From contig JBBHKE010002555.1 in assembly GCA_037447655.1 (NCBI GenBank), positions 250,001-314,000 on the forward strand: DNA of 64,000 nucleotides. The letters are read 5' to 3'. The DNA comes from Zygnema cylindricum (lineage: Eukaryota; Streptophyta; Zygnematophyceae; Zygnematales; Zygnemataceae). The position numbers were made by a program, and so were the translations under genes. Positions 43,729 through 53,614 of this stretch are shown here, one piece after another; the first letter of the stretch is position 1; the number at the start of each line of letters is the position of its first letter. Under the pieces are notes generated by a model. The model ran no database searches and had not been told where the DNA came from. It saw nothing but the letters and a program-made list of their open reading frames with translations.

Positions 43729-44724
43729 TGTCACCCATTCGACTACAGAATCCAAGAAGCCTCTACATAGTTTTTGACTAACCCTTCTTCAGATAGGATC
43801 ACAGATGGCCAAGTACGCAAACAAACAATCTGACTGCACCCCTGTACAGACTGGACTCCCCTAAGTCCATATCAAAAGAAATGAATGAAAACGCCCAACC
43901 AGGCGATTGTTTTCAAATGGCAAGGATGCCAAGACATATATAAGCTCATTGGGAGAGAGGCGGCTACCTCCTAAATCTCCTAAGTCCAAAACCCCTCTCA
44001 CAACCCCTATATACTAATGTATGAACCACTCAGAGAAATGTAAAGTACAGAAAGGTAATGTGGCCGGTGTACTTTCTGTACGGTTTGTGTACGACTAGGC
44101 CATTGAGTAGACGCTTGTCTCCCCCAGACTTGCCCTCATGCTCTCCGGGATTCCAGATTTCCAGTATTATCTTGCCACGTGTTGCCAGGTCATATCACGC
44201 GCGAAAACCGCCAAAGCGACCATTTCGCGATCTCGGTGATGATGCGTGCCGTCGGATCCAAATCGGCTTTAAATGCTAGTCGTTGAAAATCAATGTCCAG
44301 TAAATTTGTTTCGTGCAGTTTCATGTTTGCACTATATTTCATTTTGTTTCTATGTTACTTATCCATAATTCCGTTAGTCGGATTAGTGAACTATAACATG
44401 TTTAAATACTCATCACACCCCATCTACTCTATCGAACTTCAACGACAGACCGGCTAAAGCTGACGGCTACGCCTCGCTCCGCGGGTCAGAAGTTCAAGTC
44501 CTGCCAAACTCAACCTTTTTGTTACAAGTGACTTATGTCACTTCTTTTGACCTGCCTAAGGAGCCAAAGTAGCCATGGCTCCACCACCCTCTTTTTTTTT
44601 CAGTGACTACAACAAGTATGGGGGATAGAGAGAAGAGGTGGAGGCAGACTGCCTGCGCTTCTCTTTTCTATTTTACTAAGCTATTCTGACCTAGAAAATA
44701 ATTTACATATCAAATAATTCCACA
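43729..44724 (-). repeat. 3' LTR of copia O
   Basis: Minus-strand start TGTGGAATTATTTG after the polypurine tract; minus-strand end GGGTGACA. About 10 bases shorter at that end than the 5' LTR, which would explain the missing target duplication. Confidence 0.85.
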
Positions 44725-44737
44725 CTCCCCTTATTTT

Positions 44738-45075
44738 CTAGTCTAATTTAAGCTTTTCTTGTAGTCCACACTTCTTAGTACAATATTTCAGTTTGGGTGA
44801 GGGCACAGGTTTGGTTATCACATCAACAATCAATTCTCCATCTGGATTATACACAAGACTCACAATTTTGTTTTCGACCATTTCTCTCACAAAACTCAGC
44901 CTTATATCCATGTGTTTAGCTTTGAAATGATGTTTTAAATTGGCTGCAATTGCAATTGCAGCCTCATTATCACAGAAGACTTTATGCACCCCTTTCTTCA
45001 TGTACCCCAGTTCTTACAACAAATATTTTACCCACATCAATTCATTCATAGTAGAACAAGAGTCCATGTACTCAG
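44738..45075 (-). pseudogene. C-terminal RNase H piece of copia O
   Basis: Encodes the end of RNase H: EYMDSC...ELMWVKYLL, then a stop, then KVFCDNEAAIAIAANLKHHF, HMDIRLSFVRE and a terminal LKYCTKKCGLQEKLKLD. It continues exactly from the STIEAE codons at 53620-53640 across the Z insertion. Confidence 0.85.
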
Positions 45076-45887
45076 TGTTGTTCTACAACCACCGGTGCAG
45101 GTGGAGGAGTAGCAGTAGTAGTAGAAGTAGACATGATCCTCTCTCATAAGCTATCAAGAATCCTACCAAACAGCTGTTTACAAGTGCTCACCAAATCTTA
45201 TACACACATTCAAACTTCACAAAGCTCTATCAAAGTACACAACAACATAAACAATGAGAACTCCCAAAGTTTCAGTATAATTGACCCGACAACACTCAAG
45301 ATATAATACTCAGAAGTTTCCCAAAAACTGTCTGCAATTTTACTACTTGGAAGTCTGGATACATAATGTGTTCTGAGTCCTAAGTCTTATATTTGTCTTG
45401 TACCTTTGATACCAGTGTACCTGAGAGATACGTCAAGCTACCAACTAATAGTATTTTGTCAAGCTACCACTGAGCTACCACTAAGCTACCACTAAGCTAC
45501 CACTAAGCTACCACTAAGCTACCACTGAGCTACCCTCTAAGTTGAGGTCCGTTGACTTGATTCATATCAATCGCAGCTGCGTTGTCCCGTACCAAATCAT
45601 ATCAAAGATAACAGCCGCTGCGTTGTGTGTACAGATCATATCCAATGTAACCGCAGCTGCGTTGTCCTGTCTGTGTCGCAGCTTCGCTACTGTGCTGCTC
45701 TGTCTGCATAGTTGCTGCGCTGCTGCGCTGCTCTGTCTGCATAGCACCTGTGCTGCTGCTCTGTCTGCATAGCAGCTGCGTTATCCTGTACTGCACTCAA
45801 GTGATGACACATGTCCTTACACTACAAATTACTACCTTTCTACCGTCCTACTAATTTGCTGAGGCTGAAAGCTTTCCAAAAACAACA
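45076..45887 (-). repeat. 3' LTR of copia Z
   Basis: 812 bp. It is longer than the 5' LTR mainly through a CTACCACTAAG 11-mer repeated about six times at 45460-45532 and extra CTGTCTGCATAG units at 45700-45780. It contains the gag start codon region (45134) without the rest of gag. Confidence 0.88.
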
Positions 45888-45990
45888 CTCCCCTAAAGCT
45901 TTAGACTTAGTATACCGGCGCAGCTGAGATGACAAACTAGCGCAGCATCGCAGCATAGCAATATAGCAATTACCAAGTCACTAAGTCCCA

Positions 45991-47656
45991 CTACATCTCA
46001 ATGTTTGACATATCGCAGGGTGGCAGTATAGCAGTGCAGCAATCCAACTTTTCACTTAATCCTATTGCATCCCTACAATACTTCAGCTTAGGAGCAGGAA
46101 GGGCTTTAGTGAGCATATCAGCAATCCTTTTTGCACCTGGCAAATAGCATAATTTAATCACTCTAGAGAACACTTTTTATCTTACAAAGTGTAATCTTAC
46201 ATCTATGTGCTTGCTTTTGAAGTGGTGACTTGGGTTAGAAGCAATGGCAATGGCAACCTTATTATCACACCAGATCACCCATGGACTAACCTGCATATAT
46301 CCCAATTCGTGCAACATTGATTTCACCCATAGGAGTTTTTTGAGGGCCGAGCTCGCTGCCATATATTCAGACTCCATTGTCGACTGTGCTGTAACCTTTT
46401 GAAGTTTGCTGCTCCATCAGCAAGTCCCGTTCCCAATTTGTAGAACGAATCGCGTGGTGGACTTCCGGCTTGGCATGTCGCCATAGCTTGCATCACTCAC
46501 GTTTGCAGTTTTACTTCTCCTCCGCCTAGTGTGAGTTTGAGGTCTTTGGTTCCTGCCAAATATCTTAAGACTCTCCTTGGTGTATCAAAGTCAGATTTTC
46601 TCGGATTCTCTAGACTTCTGTTCAGTACCCCAACTGCTGCAGCGATGTCAGGACGAGTACAATTCATGAAATATATTAAGCTTCCCACTATCTGTCTATA
46701 AGGTATTAGTGTCATAGGATCATTCTCCCCTGACTCTAAATACTCGCTAATAATGACACCTGGTTCTGTCTCTTCTCGTAGTAACTTCTGCCGAAACTCC
46801 ATTGGAGTTAGACATCTTTTTGCCCCCCGCATTCCATACTAATTTAACATGTTTTCAATAGCCTCTTTTTGAGTCAATTTTATTATTTTCTTATTTCTGT
46901 CCCTCTCTACCTTGATTCCCAAAATATACTTTGCCTCACCGAGGTCTTTCATCTCGAACCGTGAGTTAAGAGATGTTTTGATTTTGTTAAATTCACCCAT
47001 TGATTTTCTAATTAATAGTAAATCATCTACATACACCACTATATACACTATCCTATTTTCACCCTTTAGAACGTAGACAGAGTGGTCAGAACGTATCCTT
47101 TAAAATCCTAGACTGGTCAAGAATTCATCAAGCTTCAGATTCCATTGCCTAGGGGCTTGTTTAAGGTCGTACAAAGATTTTAGCAACTTGCATACTAAGT
47201 GCTCTTTTCCTTGTTCTGTATACTTTTCAGGCTGCTGCATGTAAATGGTATTTTCTAGTTCTCCATGCAAAAAGGTTGTCTTTACATCCATTTGATGAAT
47301 TTCCATATCTTCTATAGCAGCTAGGGACAGCAAAATCCTAACTGTTAGAAATCTTACAACCGGAGAAAATGTTTCTTCAAAATTGATTCATTCCTTTTGA
47401 TTATACCTCTTCGCCACAAGTCTGGCCTTATAGCGTTCAATGATGTTATCGAGATTTAACTTCACCTTGAATACCAATTTGCTGCCGATCGCTTTTCGGT
47501 CCGGAGTACGGTCCACAAGCTCCCATGTTTGAGCCTCGATGATCGACTTCATTTCGTCGTTTGCCGCCTCAATCCAGTGATTCCGCTCTGGTGATGAGAA
47601 GGCCTCTTGGATGGTCAAGGGCTCCCTTGAGGCTGCCGAGTAGGCAAAGTGAGAGT
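45991..47656 (-). pseudogene. reverse transcriptase/RNase H of copia Z
   Basis: Broken frames in order on the minus strand: the RT start with ERNHWIEAANDEMKS, WELVDRTPDRKAIG and IIERYKARLVAKRYNQKE; HQMDVKTTFLHGELENTIYM; the catalytic YVDDLLLI (about 47020); LGEAKYILGIKVERD; RPDIAAAVGVLNRSLENPRK; the RNase H MESEYMAASSALKKLLWVKS; and IADMLTKALPAPKLKYC near 46090. Stops and frameshifts lie between them. The N-terminal side is cut at 47657 by the Y LTR. The catalytic YVDD is kept but the gene is dead. Confidence 0.85.
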
Positions 47657-48716
47657 TGAAACTCTGAGACCTCCATAAGTCCTCAGAGTAGACAGCTTCC
47701 AAGAAGCTTCTAGGATAATCCTGACCCCTTTGTGTTTCAGCAAAAAAAACTGCCTCCCTGGCAGACAAAATCCTTGACCACATGCACCCTTGTGAAGGGA
47801 AGACTCCCCTGAGTCGATAGCAAAAAGAATCTCTGAATTTGCTCCCCTGAGCAATAGGTTATGGAGGGTCAAAGTTGACCTTTTGTACAGAAGCTCTCTG
47901 GGAGAGAGGATCCTATCTCCTAATCTTTCTAAGTCCTATCTCTCTCACAGACTCTATCTACTGATGTACGGAACCAATCAGAATACAGTTCTGTACGCAA
48001 AAGTACAGCTGCCGGTGTACTTTAGGTACGGACATTGTACGACATGGCCTAATATGTCGACACATGTCATATCCGGATTTGGTGCCATAATCTCCGGAGA
48101 TTCCACGATCCAATGTAGTTTCGCCACGTGTCATCCGATGTGGCGATGGTCACAAACCTCCGAAATCTTCTTCCGCGATCTCGGCGCTTATTCCGGCCGT
48201 CCGATTAAATCAGGATTTAATCGTAGCCGTAATAAATACTTGCGCGGCATTCGTTTCAATTAAGAAATAAATGCGCGGTATTGATTTTCTGTCCGTACCG
48301 TAATTTCTTTCCACATTTCTCGGATCTATGTATCCCGTAATAAATTACAGTTAAATGACTAATCCTACGCATACATGTTAAAATAAATATCAAACTATAT
48401 ATTACGTAACACTAGTCGTAGACTTAACGGCTAAGGCTACTGGCTATCTGCTGTCTGCCGGCCGGTAGGTATAGGGATCAAATCCTGCGGCCGGCACATA
48501 TATTTTAGATAAAATAAACCGTTTAACTTATATAAATTTCCCGTAAACCTCTGGATAGCCTAGGTAGCCATGGCTCTAGCTCCCTCTCCAATTTCTCAGT
48601 GACTGCGACAAGTTTGAGAGTTTGGTGAGAGAGGTTAGAGGTAGACTGCCTTGGCTTCTTTCTATATTTCTATTTAGCCCTAGAAAATACTAAAAGATGT
48701 ACCATTAATTTCTACA
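47657..48716 (-). repeat. 3' LTR of copia Y
   Basis: 1,060 bp, minus-strand start TGTAGAAATTAATGG and end ATGGAGGTCTCAGAGTTTCA. It is preceded by the polypurine tract AAAATAAGGGGAG (48717-48729). Related to the O LTR (shares GCCGGTGTACTTT and the GGGAGAGAGG...CTCCTAA block). The terminal 20 bases equal bases 620-639. Confidence 0.85.
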
Positions 48717-48729
48717 CTCCCCTTATTTT

Positions 48730-50958
48730 CTAGTCAATCTTTAATTTCAGACCGCACTTCTCCCTGCAAAAAATTAGCTTAGGGGAAGGCACAGGTTTGG
48801 TCATCATATCTGCTACCATCTCACTATCTGGTCTGTACTCTAAACTGATTATTTTATTTTCTACTTTCTCTCTAACAAAGCTGAGTCTGATGTCCATGTG
48901 TTTGGCTTTAAAATGATGTTTAGGATTGGCAGAAATAGCGATTGCTGCCTGATTATCACAAAAAATATTCTGCACACCACTCTTAAGGTGACCAAGCTCA
49001 CCAAGCAAAGACTTGACCCACATCAATTCTTTTACAGCAGAGCAAGAGGCCATATACTCAGCCTCCATGGTGGACTGAGCAATAACCTTTTGCTGTTTGC
49101 TATTCCAACAGCAAGCCCCATCACCCACATATAATAAATATCCAGAAGTACATCTCCTCATCGGAGCATCACGATAACTGGCATCACTCCAAGTAGTGAT
49201 GTCAGTATTCTCCCCACCCAAATGCAACCATAGATCCCTAGTTCCTATCAAATATCTAAGGACTCTCTTAGCTGCCTCCCAATCCTTCTTAGTGGGAGCA
49301 TTTAGACTTCTACTCAGCACTCCTACAGCTGCAGCTAAATCCGGCCGGGTACAATTAATAAAATAAATTAGACTTCCCACTACTTGCCTGTAAGGAATGG
49401 TCTGCATGAACTTCTGTTCTTCAGGAGATAATTCTTCGTCTAAGACTATGACTCTTTCTTCCTCACTCCCCTCACTTCCCCTCTTCAACTCCATTGGAGT
49501 TGTACAACTATTAGCTTTATCCATTTGAAATTTTTCAAGCATGTTCCCTATTGCTTCCTTTTGAGTCAGTCTTATAATTTTCCTTTTTTGGTCTCTCTCT
49601 ACTTGAATTCCCAAAATATATTTTGCTTCCCCCATATCCTTCATTTCAAATCTCCCCTTAAGATCGGTTTTCAGTTTATTAATTTTTTCCATTGATTTAC
49701 TTAAAACAAGCAAATCATCAACATAAATTGCAATAAATATCAAACCTTCCTCATCTTCGAAAACATAGATTGAGTGATCTGAGCTGATCCGAATATATCC
49801 CAGACCGGTAAGAAACTCATCAAGCTTCTTATTCCATTGTCGAGGCGCCTGTTTTAAACCATAAAGAGATTTAATCAGCCGGCATACCTTACTCTCCTCT
49901 TCCAATTCTCCATGCAAGAAGGCTGTCTTGATGTCCATCTGGTGCACTTCCATGTCTTCCGCTGCTGCTAAACCGAGAAGTATGCGGACGGAGGGAAATC
50001 TGACCACCGTGGCAAAGGTTTCCTCGTAGTCAATTCCTTCCTTTTGTGTAAATCCCTTTGCCACTAATCTGGCCTTGTAGCGCTCGATTGTGTTATCTGG
50101 GTTCAGTTTTAATTTGAAAACCCACTTACATCCGATTGGTTTTCGGTTAGGTGGACAATCCACCAGCTCCCAAGTATCGGCTGCCATGATTGAAGCCATC
50201 TCCTCATTGATGGCTGTCTTCCACCGATTTCTTTCTGGACAAGTCATCGCCTCTCCATATGTTTGAGGTTCATCTTGATGAGATAGTTTAGTTACCTTGT
50301 TATTAACCTGTTTTTCTTGCAGTCTTTTGCTACTTCTCCTCCCCCCCTCAAAATCTGAGGCCGGAATAGATGGTTCTCGTGGATTCTTTTGAACAAACTC
50401 GGCTTCTCCCCTATCCCTTGATTCCGAATCAATTTCCACCACGTCTTCCGCTTCGAGTAGAGTTGTCACTGGAGTTTCCACAGCCGAGTCCTTTTCGGTC
50501 TGATTTGTTCTTGCAAGAATGTCATCTTCTCTAAAACCTGGATAGTTAAGAAGCTCAAAGTCATCGGAATTTTCTGACTCAAATCTGATTTTTACTGACT
50601 TCGTATATTTGAAGGGATCCACAGACTTTCCTTCATCCATAACTACTAGATGCTTTACTAAGATTATATCTTCCCTTTTTAGATCATAAACTCTATATCC
50701 TTTAACATCCTCATCATATCCTAATAAGTATCCCGGTTTTCCTTTAGGATCTAGCTTCCAATTGGACCGATCAGTATCTAGACTGAATACTTGACTGCCG
50801 AAAACCTTTAAGTGAGATATGTTTGGTTTCCGGCCTGTCCATCTCTCATAAGGTGTTTGATCTTTTATAGCTGAAGTAAGAACTCTATTCTTGAGGTAAT
50901 TAGCACAATTCATTGCTTCTGCCCAAAACCTTTTTCCTATCTTTTTATCTGACAACAT
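48730..50958 (-). CDS. copia integrase C-terminus, reverse transcriptase and RNase H (open 742 codons)
   Basis: Copies element RNA into DNA in virus-like particles. Residues 1-130 are the integrase end (AEAMNCANYLKNRVLTSA, TPYERWTGRKPNISHLKVFG). About 250-530 are RT (ERNRWKTAINEEM, MDIKTAFLHGELEE, SLYGLKQAPRQW, catalytic YVDD at about 412-415, LGIQVERD). About 590-742 are RNase H (WSDASYRDAPMRRCTSGYLL, STMEAEYMASCSAVKEL, CDNQAAIAI, MTKPVPSPKL). One in-frame loss is clear: 15-16 residues (the IFM.QP.GF stretch seen in O) are missing after FLHGELEE. The frame is otherwise intact, making this the best preserved pol in the window. The upstream integrase part has stops, so it is not expressed as a full polyprotein. 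Confidence 0.9.
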   Translation of the reverse strand: MLSDKKIGKRFWAEAMNCANYLKNRVLTSAIKDQTPYERWTGRKPNISHLKVFGSQVFSLDTDRSNWKLDPKGKPGYLLGYDEDVKGYRVYDLKREDIILVKHLVVMDEGKSVDPFKYTKSVKIRFESENSDDFELLNYPGFREDDILARTNQTEKDSAVETPVTTLLEAEDVVEIDSESRDRGEAEFVQKNPREPSIPASDFEGGRRSSKRLQEKQVNNKVTKLSHQDEPQTYGEAMTCPERNRWKTAINEEMASIMAADTWELVDCPPNRKPIGCKWVFKLKLNPDNTIERYKARLVAKGFTQKEGIDYEETFATVVRFPSVRILLGLAAAEDMEVHQMDIKTAFLHGELEEESKVCRLIKSLYGLKQAPRQWNKKLDEFLTGLGYIRISSDHSIYVFEDEEGLIFIAIYVDDLLVLSKSMEKINKLKTDLKGRFEMKDMGEAKYILGIQVERDQKRKIIRLTQKEAIGNMLEKFQMDKANSCTTPMELKRGSEGSEEERVIVLDEELSPEEQKFMQTIPYRQVVGSLIYFINCTRPDLAAAVGVLSRSLNAPTKKDWEAAKRVLRYLIGTRDLWLHLGGENTDITTWSDASYRDAPMRRCTSGYLLYVGDGACCWNSKQQKVIAQSTMEAEYMASCSAVKELMWVKSLLGELGHLKSGVQNIFCDNQAAIAISANPKHHFKAKHMDIRLSFVREKVENKIISLEYRPDSEMVADMMTKPVPSPKLIFCREKCGLKLKID

Positions 50959-51930
50959 ACTTCTAGCACTATCACTTAGTGTTCTATTTTATCTTTCAGC
51001 TACCCCATTCTGTTCCGGATTTTTTGGAACTGTCTTTTGGTGTTGGACCCCATCTTCCCTCAGAAAATCCTCAAACTGGTTAGAAGTATACTCTCCACCA
51101 TTGTCACTCCTTACTCTCTTGATTGGAGTTTCATGGAGTTTTTCGCTCCACGCTTTATATTGTCTAAAACAATCCTGAGCTTCTGACTTGTTTTTCAAAA
51201 AATACACCCGGGAATACCGAGACTAATCATCAGTTATAGTCATCATAAATCTCTTCCCCCCCGGTGAGGGCACTTTAGCCGATCCCCAAATATCTGTGTG
51301 TACTAGATCTAGAATTTTTTCTCCCTTATAGGTGGCTGATTTAGGAAAGGGTAATCTGTATGCTTTACCTTGAGCACCTCCACTACATCACATGTTTTGA
51401 CCGGCTGTTTTGTGATTGATACACCTTCTATTTTTCCAGCAAAGACCATCTTTCTCAAAATATCATAGTTTACATGGCTTAATTTTTTATGCCACACCTC
51501 ATCTGAATGCAAAACAACGAAGTACAGAACATCATTCTCCTTGGTATTAGCCATATCCATTCGGTACATCTTGCTAGTATCTCTTGTACTTGTAATTGCG
51601 ACTTTGCCAATCTTGCTAACAACTTGTCTACCATTTTTCAGATTAACCTCAAAGCCTTTACTCTCTACCAAAGACGTAGAAAACAGATTTTTCTTAAATT
51701 CAGCACAAACAAGACATTGTGAAGAGTTCTTTCAGTTGCTTTGCCCTCCACATCCACTAGCAAAAACACATCACCCACAGCACGAGTCTGAACACTCATT
51801 CCACAAACATAATAAATATTCTTCTCCCGCGTTGTTTTCGGATTTTTGAAGATGGCTTTGTTCCATTACATATAGGCTGACGCTCTTGTATCCATTATCC
51901 ATCCAGGGTCCTTCGCGCCCTCCATCGCTA
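50959..51930 (-). pseudogene. copia protease, GAG-pre-integrase and integrase core, broken
   Basis: From 5' on the minus strand: protease with DTRAS in place of the catalytic DSGAS; HNVLFV; GAG-pre-integrase with DEVWHKKLSHVNYDIL and the start of the zinc motif; GKAYRLPFPKSATYKGEKIL; DLVHTDIWGSAKVPSPGGKR; DNGGEYTSNQFEDFLREDG; and PEQNGVAER. At least three stops or shifts separate the blocks. The sequence is continuous with the gag at 52070-52969 on one side and the 742-codon frame on the other. Confidence 0.8.
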
Positions 51931-51936
51931 CCGCCA

Positions 51937-52095
51937 TAGCGAATAGATCTGTTTCATCGTCCTCAAAAATGTCAAAGTCTCATTATGGAGTGATGAAGAC
52001 GCCGAAAAGAGTGTATCCGCCATAGCGAATAGATCCGTTTCATCGTCCTCAAAAAATGTCAAAGTCTCATTATGGAGTGATGAAGACGCTGAAAA
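51937..52095. repeat. imperfect direct duplication at the gag-protease junction
   Basis: Two copies of about 75 bp containing CATAGCGAATAGATC(T/C)GTTTC, ATGTCAAAGTCTCATTATGG and GTGATGAAGACGC (51937-52005 and 52023-52095). The copies differ by a base count that changes frame. Confidence 0.85.
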
Positions 52096-52969
52096 GTGTG
52101 CATTTCCACGAGGTGTAGACCCCGTGAAGTTTTTGTAAAACTGACTGTTGCCATCTCGGCCTGTATAAACCTATATCGTTAGCTTTTTTAAGCTTGGGAC
52201 AAAATTTGTATCCATGACCTCTCACACTACAATAAAAACATGCATTGATGGATTGTCTATTCCCACCCTGATTAAACTGTCTGAACTGATTTCTTTGCTG
52301 ATGAAACTGTCCTTTCCTCTCAAAGTCTGAATTAAAAGCCTCTACCTGCTCAACATTGAGAATATTAGATGTAGCTTCCTCTTCTAGCAAACTATTGATG
52401 GCTAACTGTAAAGTCCAGCTAGCTTTATCTTTGTGTTTGAGCATATCAGATGCTCCTTTCATACTACGAGGGAGACCCCTCATAAGCAACGCTGCCTGTT
52501 GAAACTGAGGAAACTCCCCACCTGCACAAGCATGTGCATCTACAAGAATGCGAAACTTGTTAGAATATTCAGCCATTGTACCGCCAGTGTACTTATAGTC
52601 CCAAATTTTTTCAGCCAATAAGAGTTCTTCTTGGACATTGGCTTTTTCAAAATCATTTTTAAGAGATTTCCGGATATCAATTGTTTTTTTCATTTTTATC
52701 CGAGACATAGATAAGTCCTCAAATATACAGAATTTCAGAATAGAACGAGCTTCCGTATTTTTCTTAGACCATGCCTGATCAGATTCACCCAGAGAACCAT
52801 CCAATATGTCCAAGAGATTGACATTCTCAAAATGTGTCTCCACCATGTCCGCCCAGTAAACATACTTTTCCCACGAAAAGATAGGAATTCTTGATGACTG
52901 GCCCATAAACTGTTGTTCTACGACCACTGGTGCAGGTGGAGGAGCAGCAGTAGTGGTAGAAGTAGACAT
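52070..52969 (-). CDS. copia Z gag, nearly intact
   Basis: Capsid protein, about 299 residues. It starts MSTSTTTAAPPPAP, followed by QFMGQSSRIPIFSWEKYVYW and a gag (UBN2-like) core with LLAEKIWDYKYTGGTMAEY. An Asn/Gln-rich basic stretch precedes one zinc knuckle, CFYCSVRGHGYKFC, which fits CX2CX4HX4C. The first 59 coding bases lie inside the 5' LTR (52911-53614). The frame runs into the direct duplication at 51.9-52.1 kb and ends, instead of passing into the protease. Confidence 0.85.
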   Translation of the reverse strand: MSTSTTTAAPPPAPVVVEQQFMGQSSRIPIFSWEKYVYWADMVETHFENVNLLDILDGSLGESDQAWSKKNTEARSILKFCIFEDLSMSRIKMKKTIDIRKSLKNDFEKANVQEELLLAEKIWDYKYTGGTMAEYSNKFRILVDAHACAGGEFPQFQQAALLMRGLPRSMKGASDMLKHKDKASWTLQLAINSLLEEEATSNILNVEQVEAFNSDFERKGQFHQQRNQFRQFNQGGNRQSINACFYCSVRGHGYKFCPKLKKANDIGLYRPRWQQSVLQKLHGVYTSWKCTLFSVFITP

Positions 52970-53614
52970 GATACACTCTCAGAAGCTATCAAGAATTATA
53001 TCAAACAGTTGTTTTCAAGTGCTCACCAAATCTTATACAAGCATCCAAACCTCATAAAACTCTATCAGAATATAGAGTAGCATAAACACTGACAACTCCC
53101 AAAGTTTCAGCAGAATTGACTTGACAACACTCAAGATATAATACTCAGAAGTTTCTCAAAAACTGTGTGCAGTTTACTACTTGGAAGTCTGGATACATAA
53201 TGTGTTCTGAGTCCTAAGTTTTATACTTGTGTTGTAGCGGCGATACTAGTGTACCTGAGAGGTACGTCAAGCTACGAAGCTAATACTAATCTGTCGCGCT
53301 ACCACTGAGCTACCCACTAAGTTGAGGTCCGTTGACTTGATTCATATCAATCGCAGTTGCGTTGTCCCGTACCAAATCATATCTAAGATAACAGCCGCTG
53401 CGTTGTCTGTACGGATCATATCCAAATTAACCGCAGCTGCGTTGTCCTGTCTGTGACGCAGCTTCGCTGCTGTGCTGCTGCGCTGCTCTTTGTGCATAGC
53501 AGCTGCGCTGTCTTGTACTGCACTCAAGTGATGACACATGTCCTTACACTACAAATTACTACCTTTCTACCGTCCTACTAATTTGCTGAAGCTGAAAGCT
53601 TTCCAAAAACAACA
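52911..53614 (-). repeat. 5' LTR of copia Z
   Basis: 704 bp, aligned over its length with 45076-45887. Right edge CAACA next to the CTCAG target duplication. Confidence 0.88.

Larger units (their letters stand above)
45076..53614 (-). mobile_element. copia element Z, nested in O
   Basis: Terminal TGTTG...CAACA and a perfect 5-bp target duplication CTCAG (45071-45075 and 53615-53619), inside the O RNase H codons. LTRs 45076-45887 (3') and 52911-53614 (5'). A polypurine tract CTTTAGGGGAG (minus) follows the 3' LTR at 45888-45898. Its own RT/RNase H lies at 45991-47656 and its gag at 52070-52969; Y remains separate them. Confidence 0.9.

Noticed and set aside
44058-44279. Short frames in the O LTRs, also at 57879-58129
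   Set aside because: The same LTR sequence appears twice, and the frames are not conserved between the LTRs.
45402-45415. TGGTATCA-type primer binding site of copia Z
   Set aside because: It lies inside the repeated LTR as defined by the target duplication, so it cannot be a standard primer site; kept only as a puzzle in the LTR finding.
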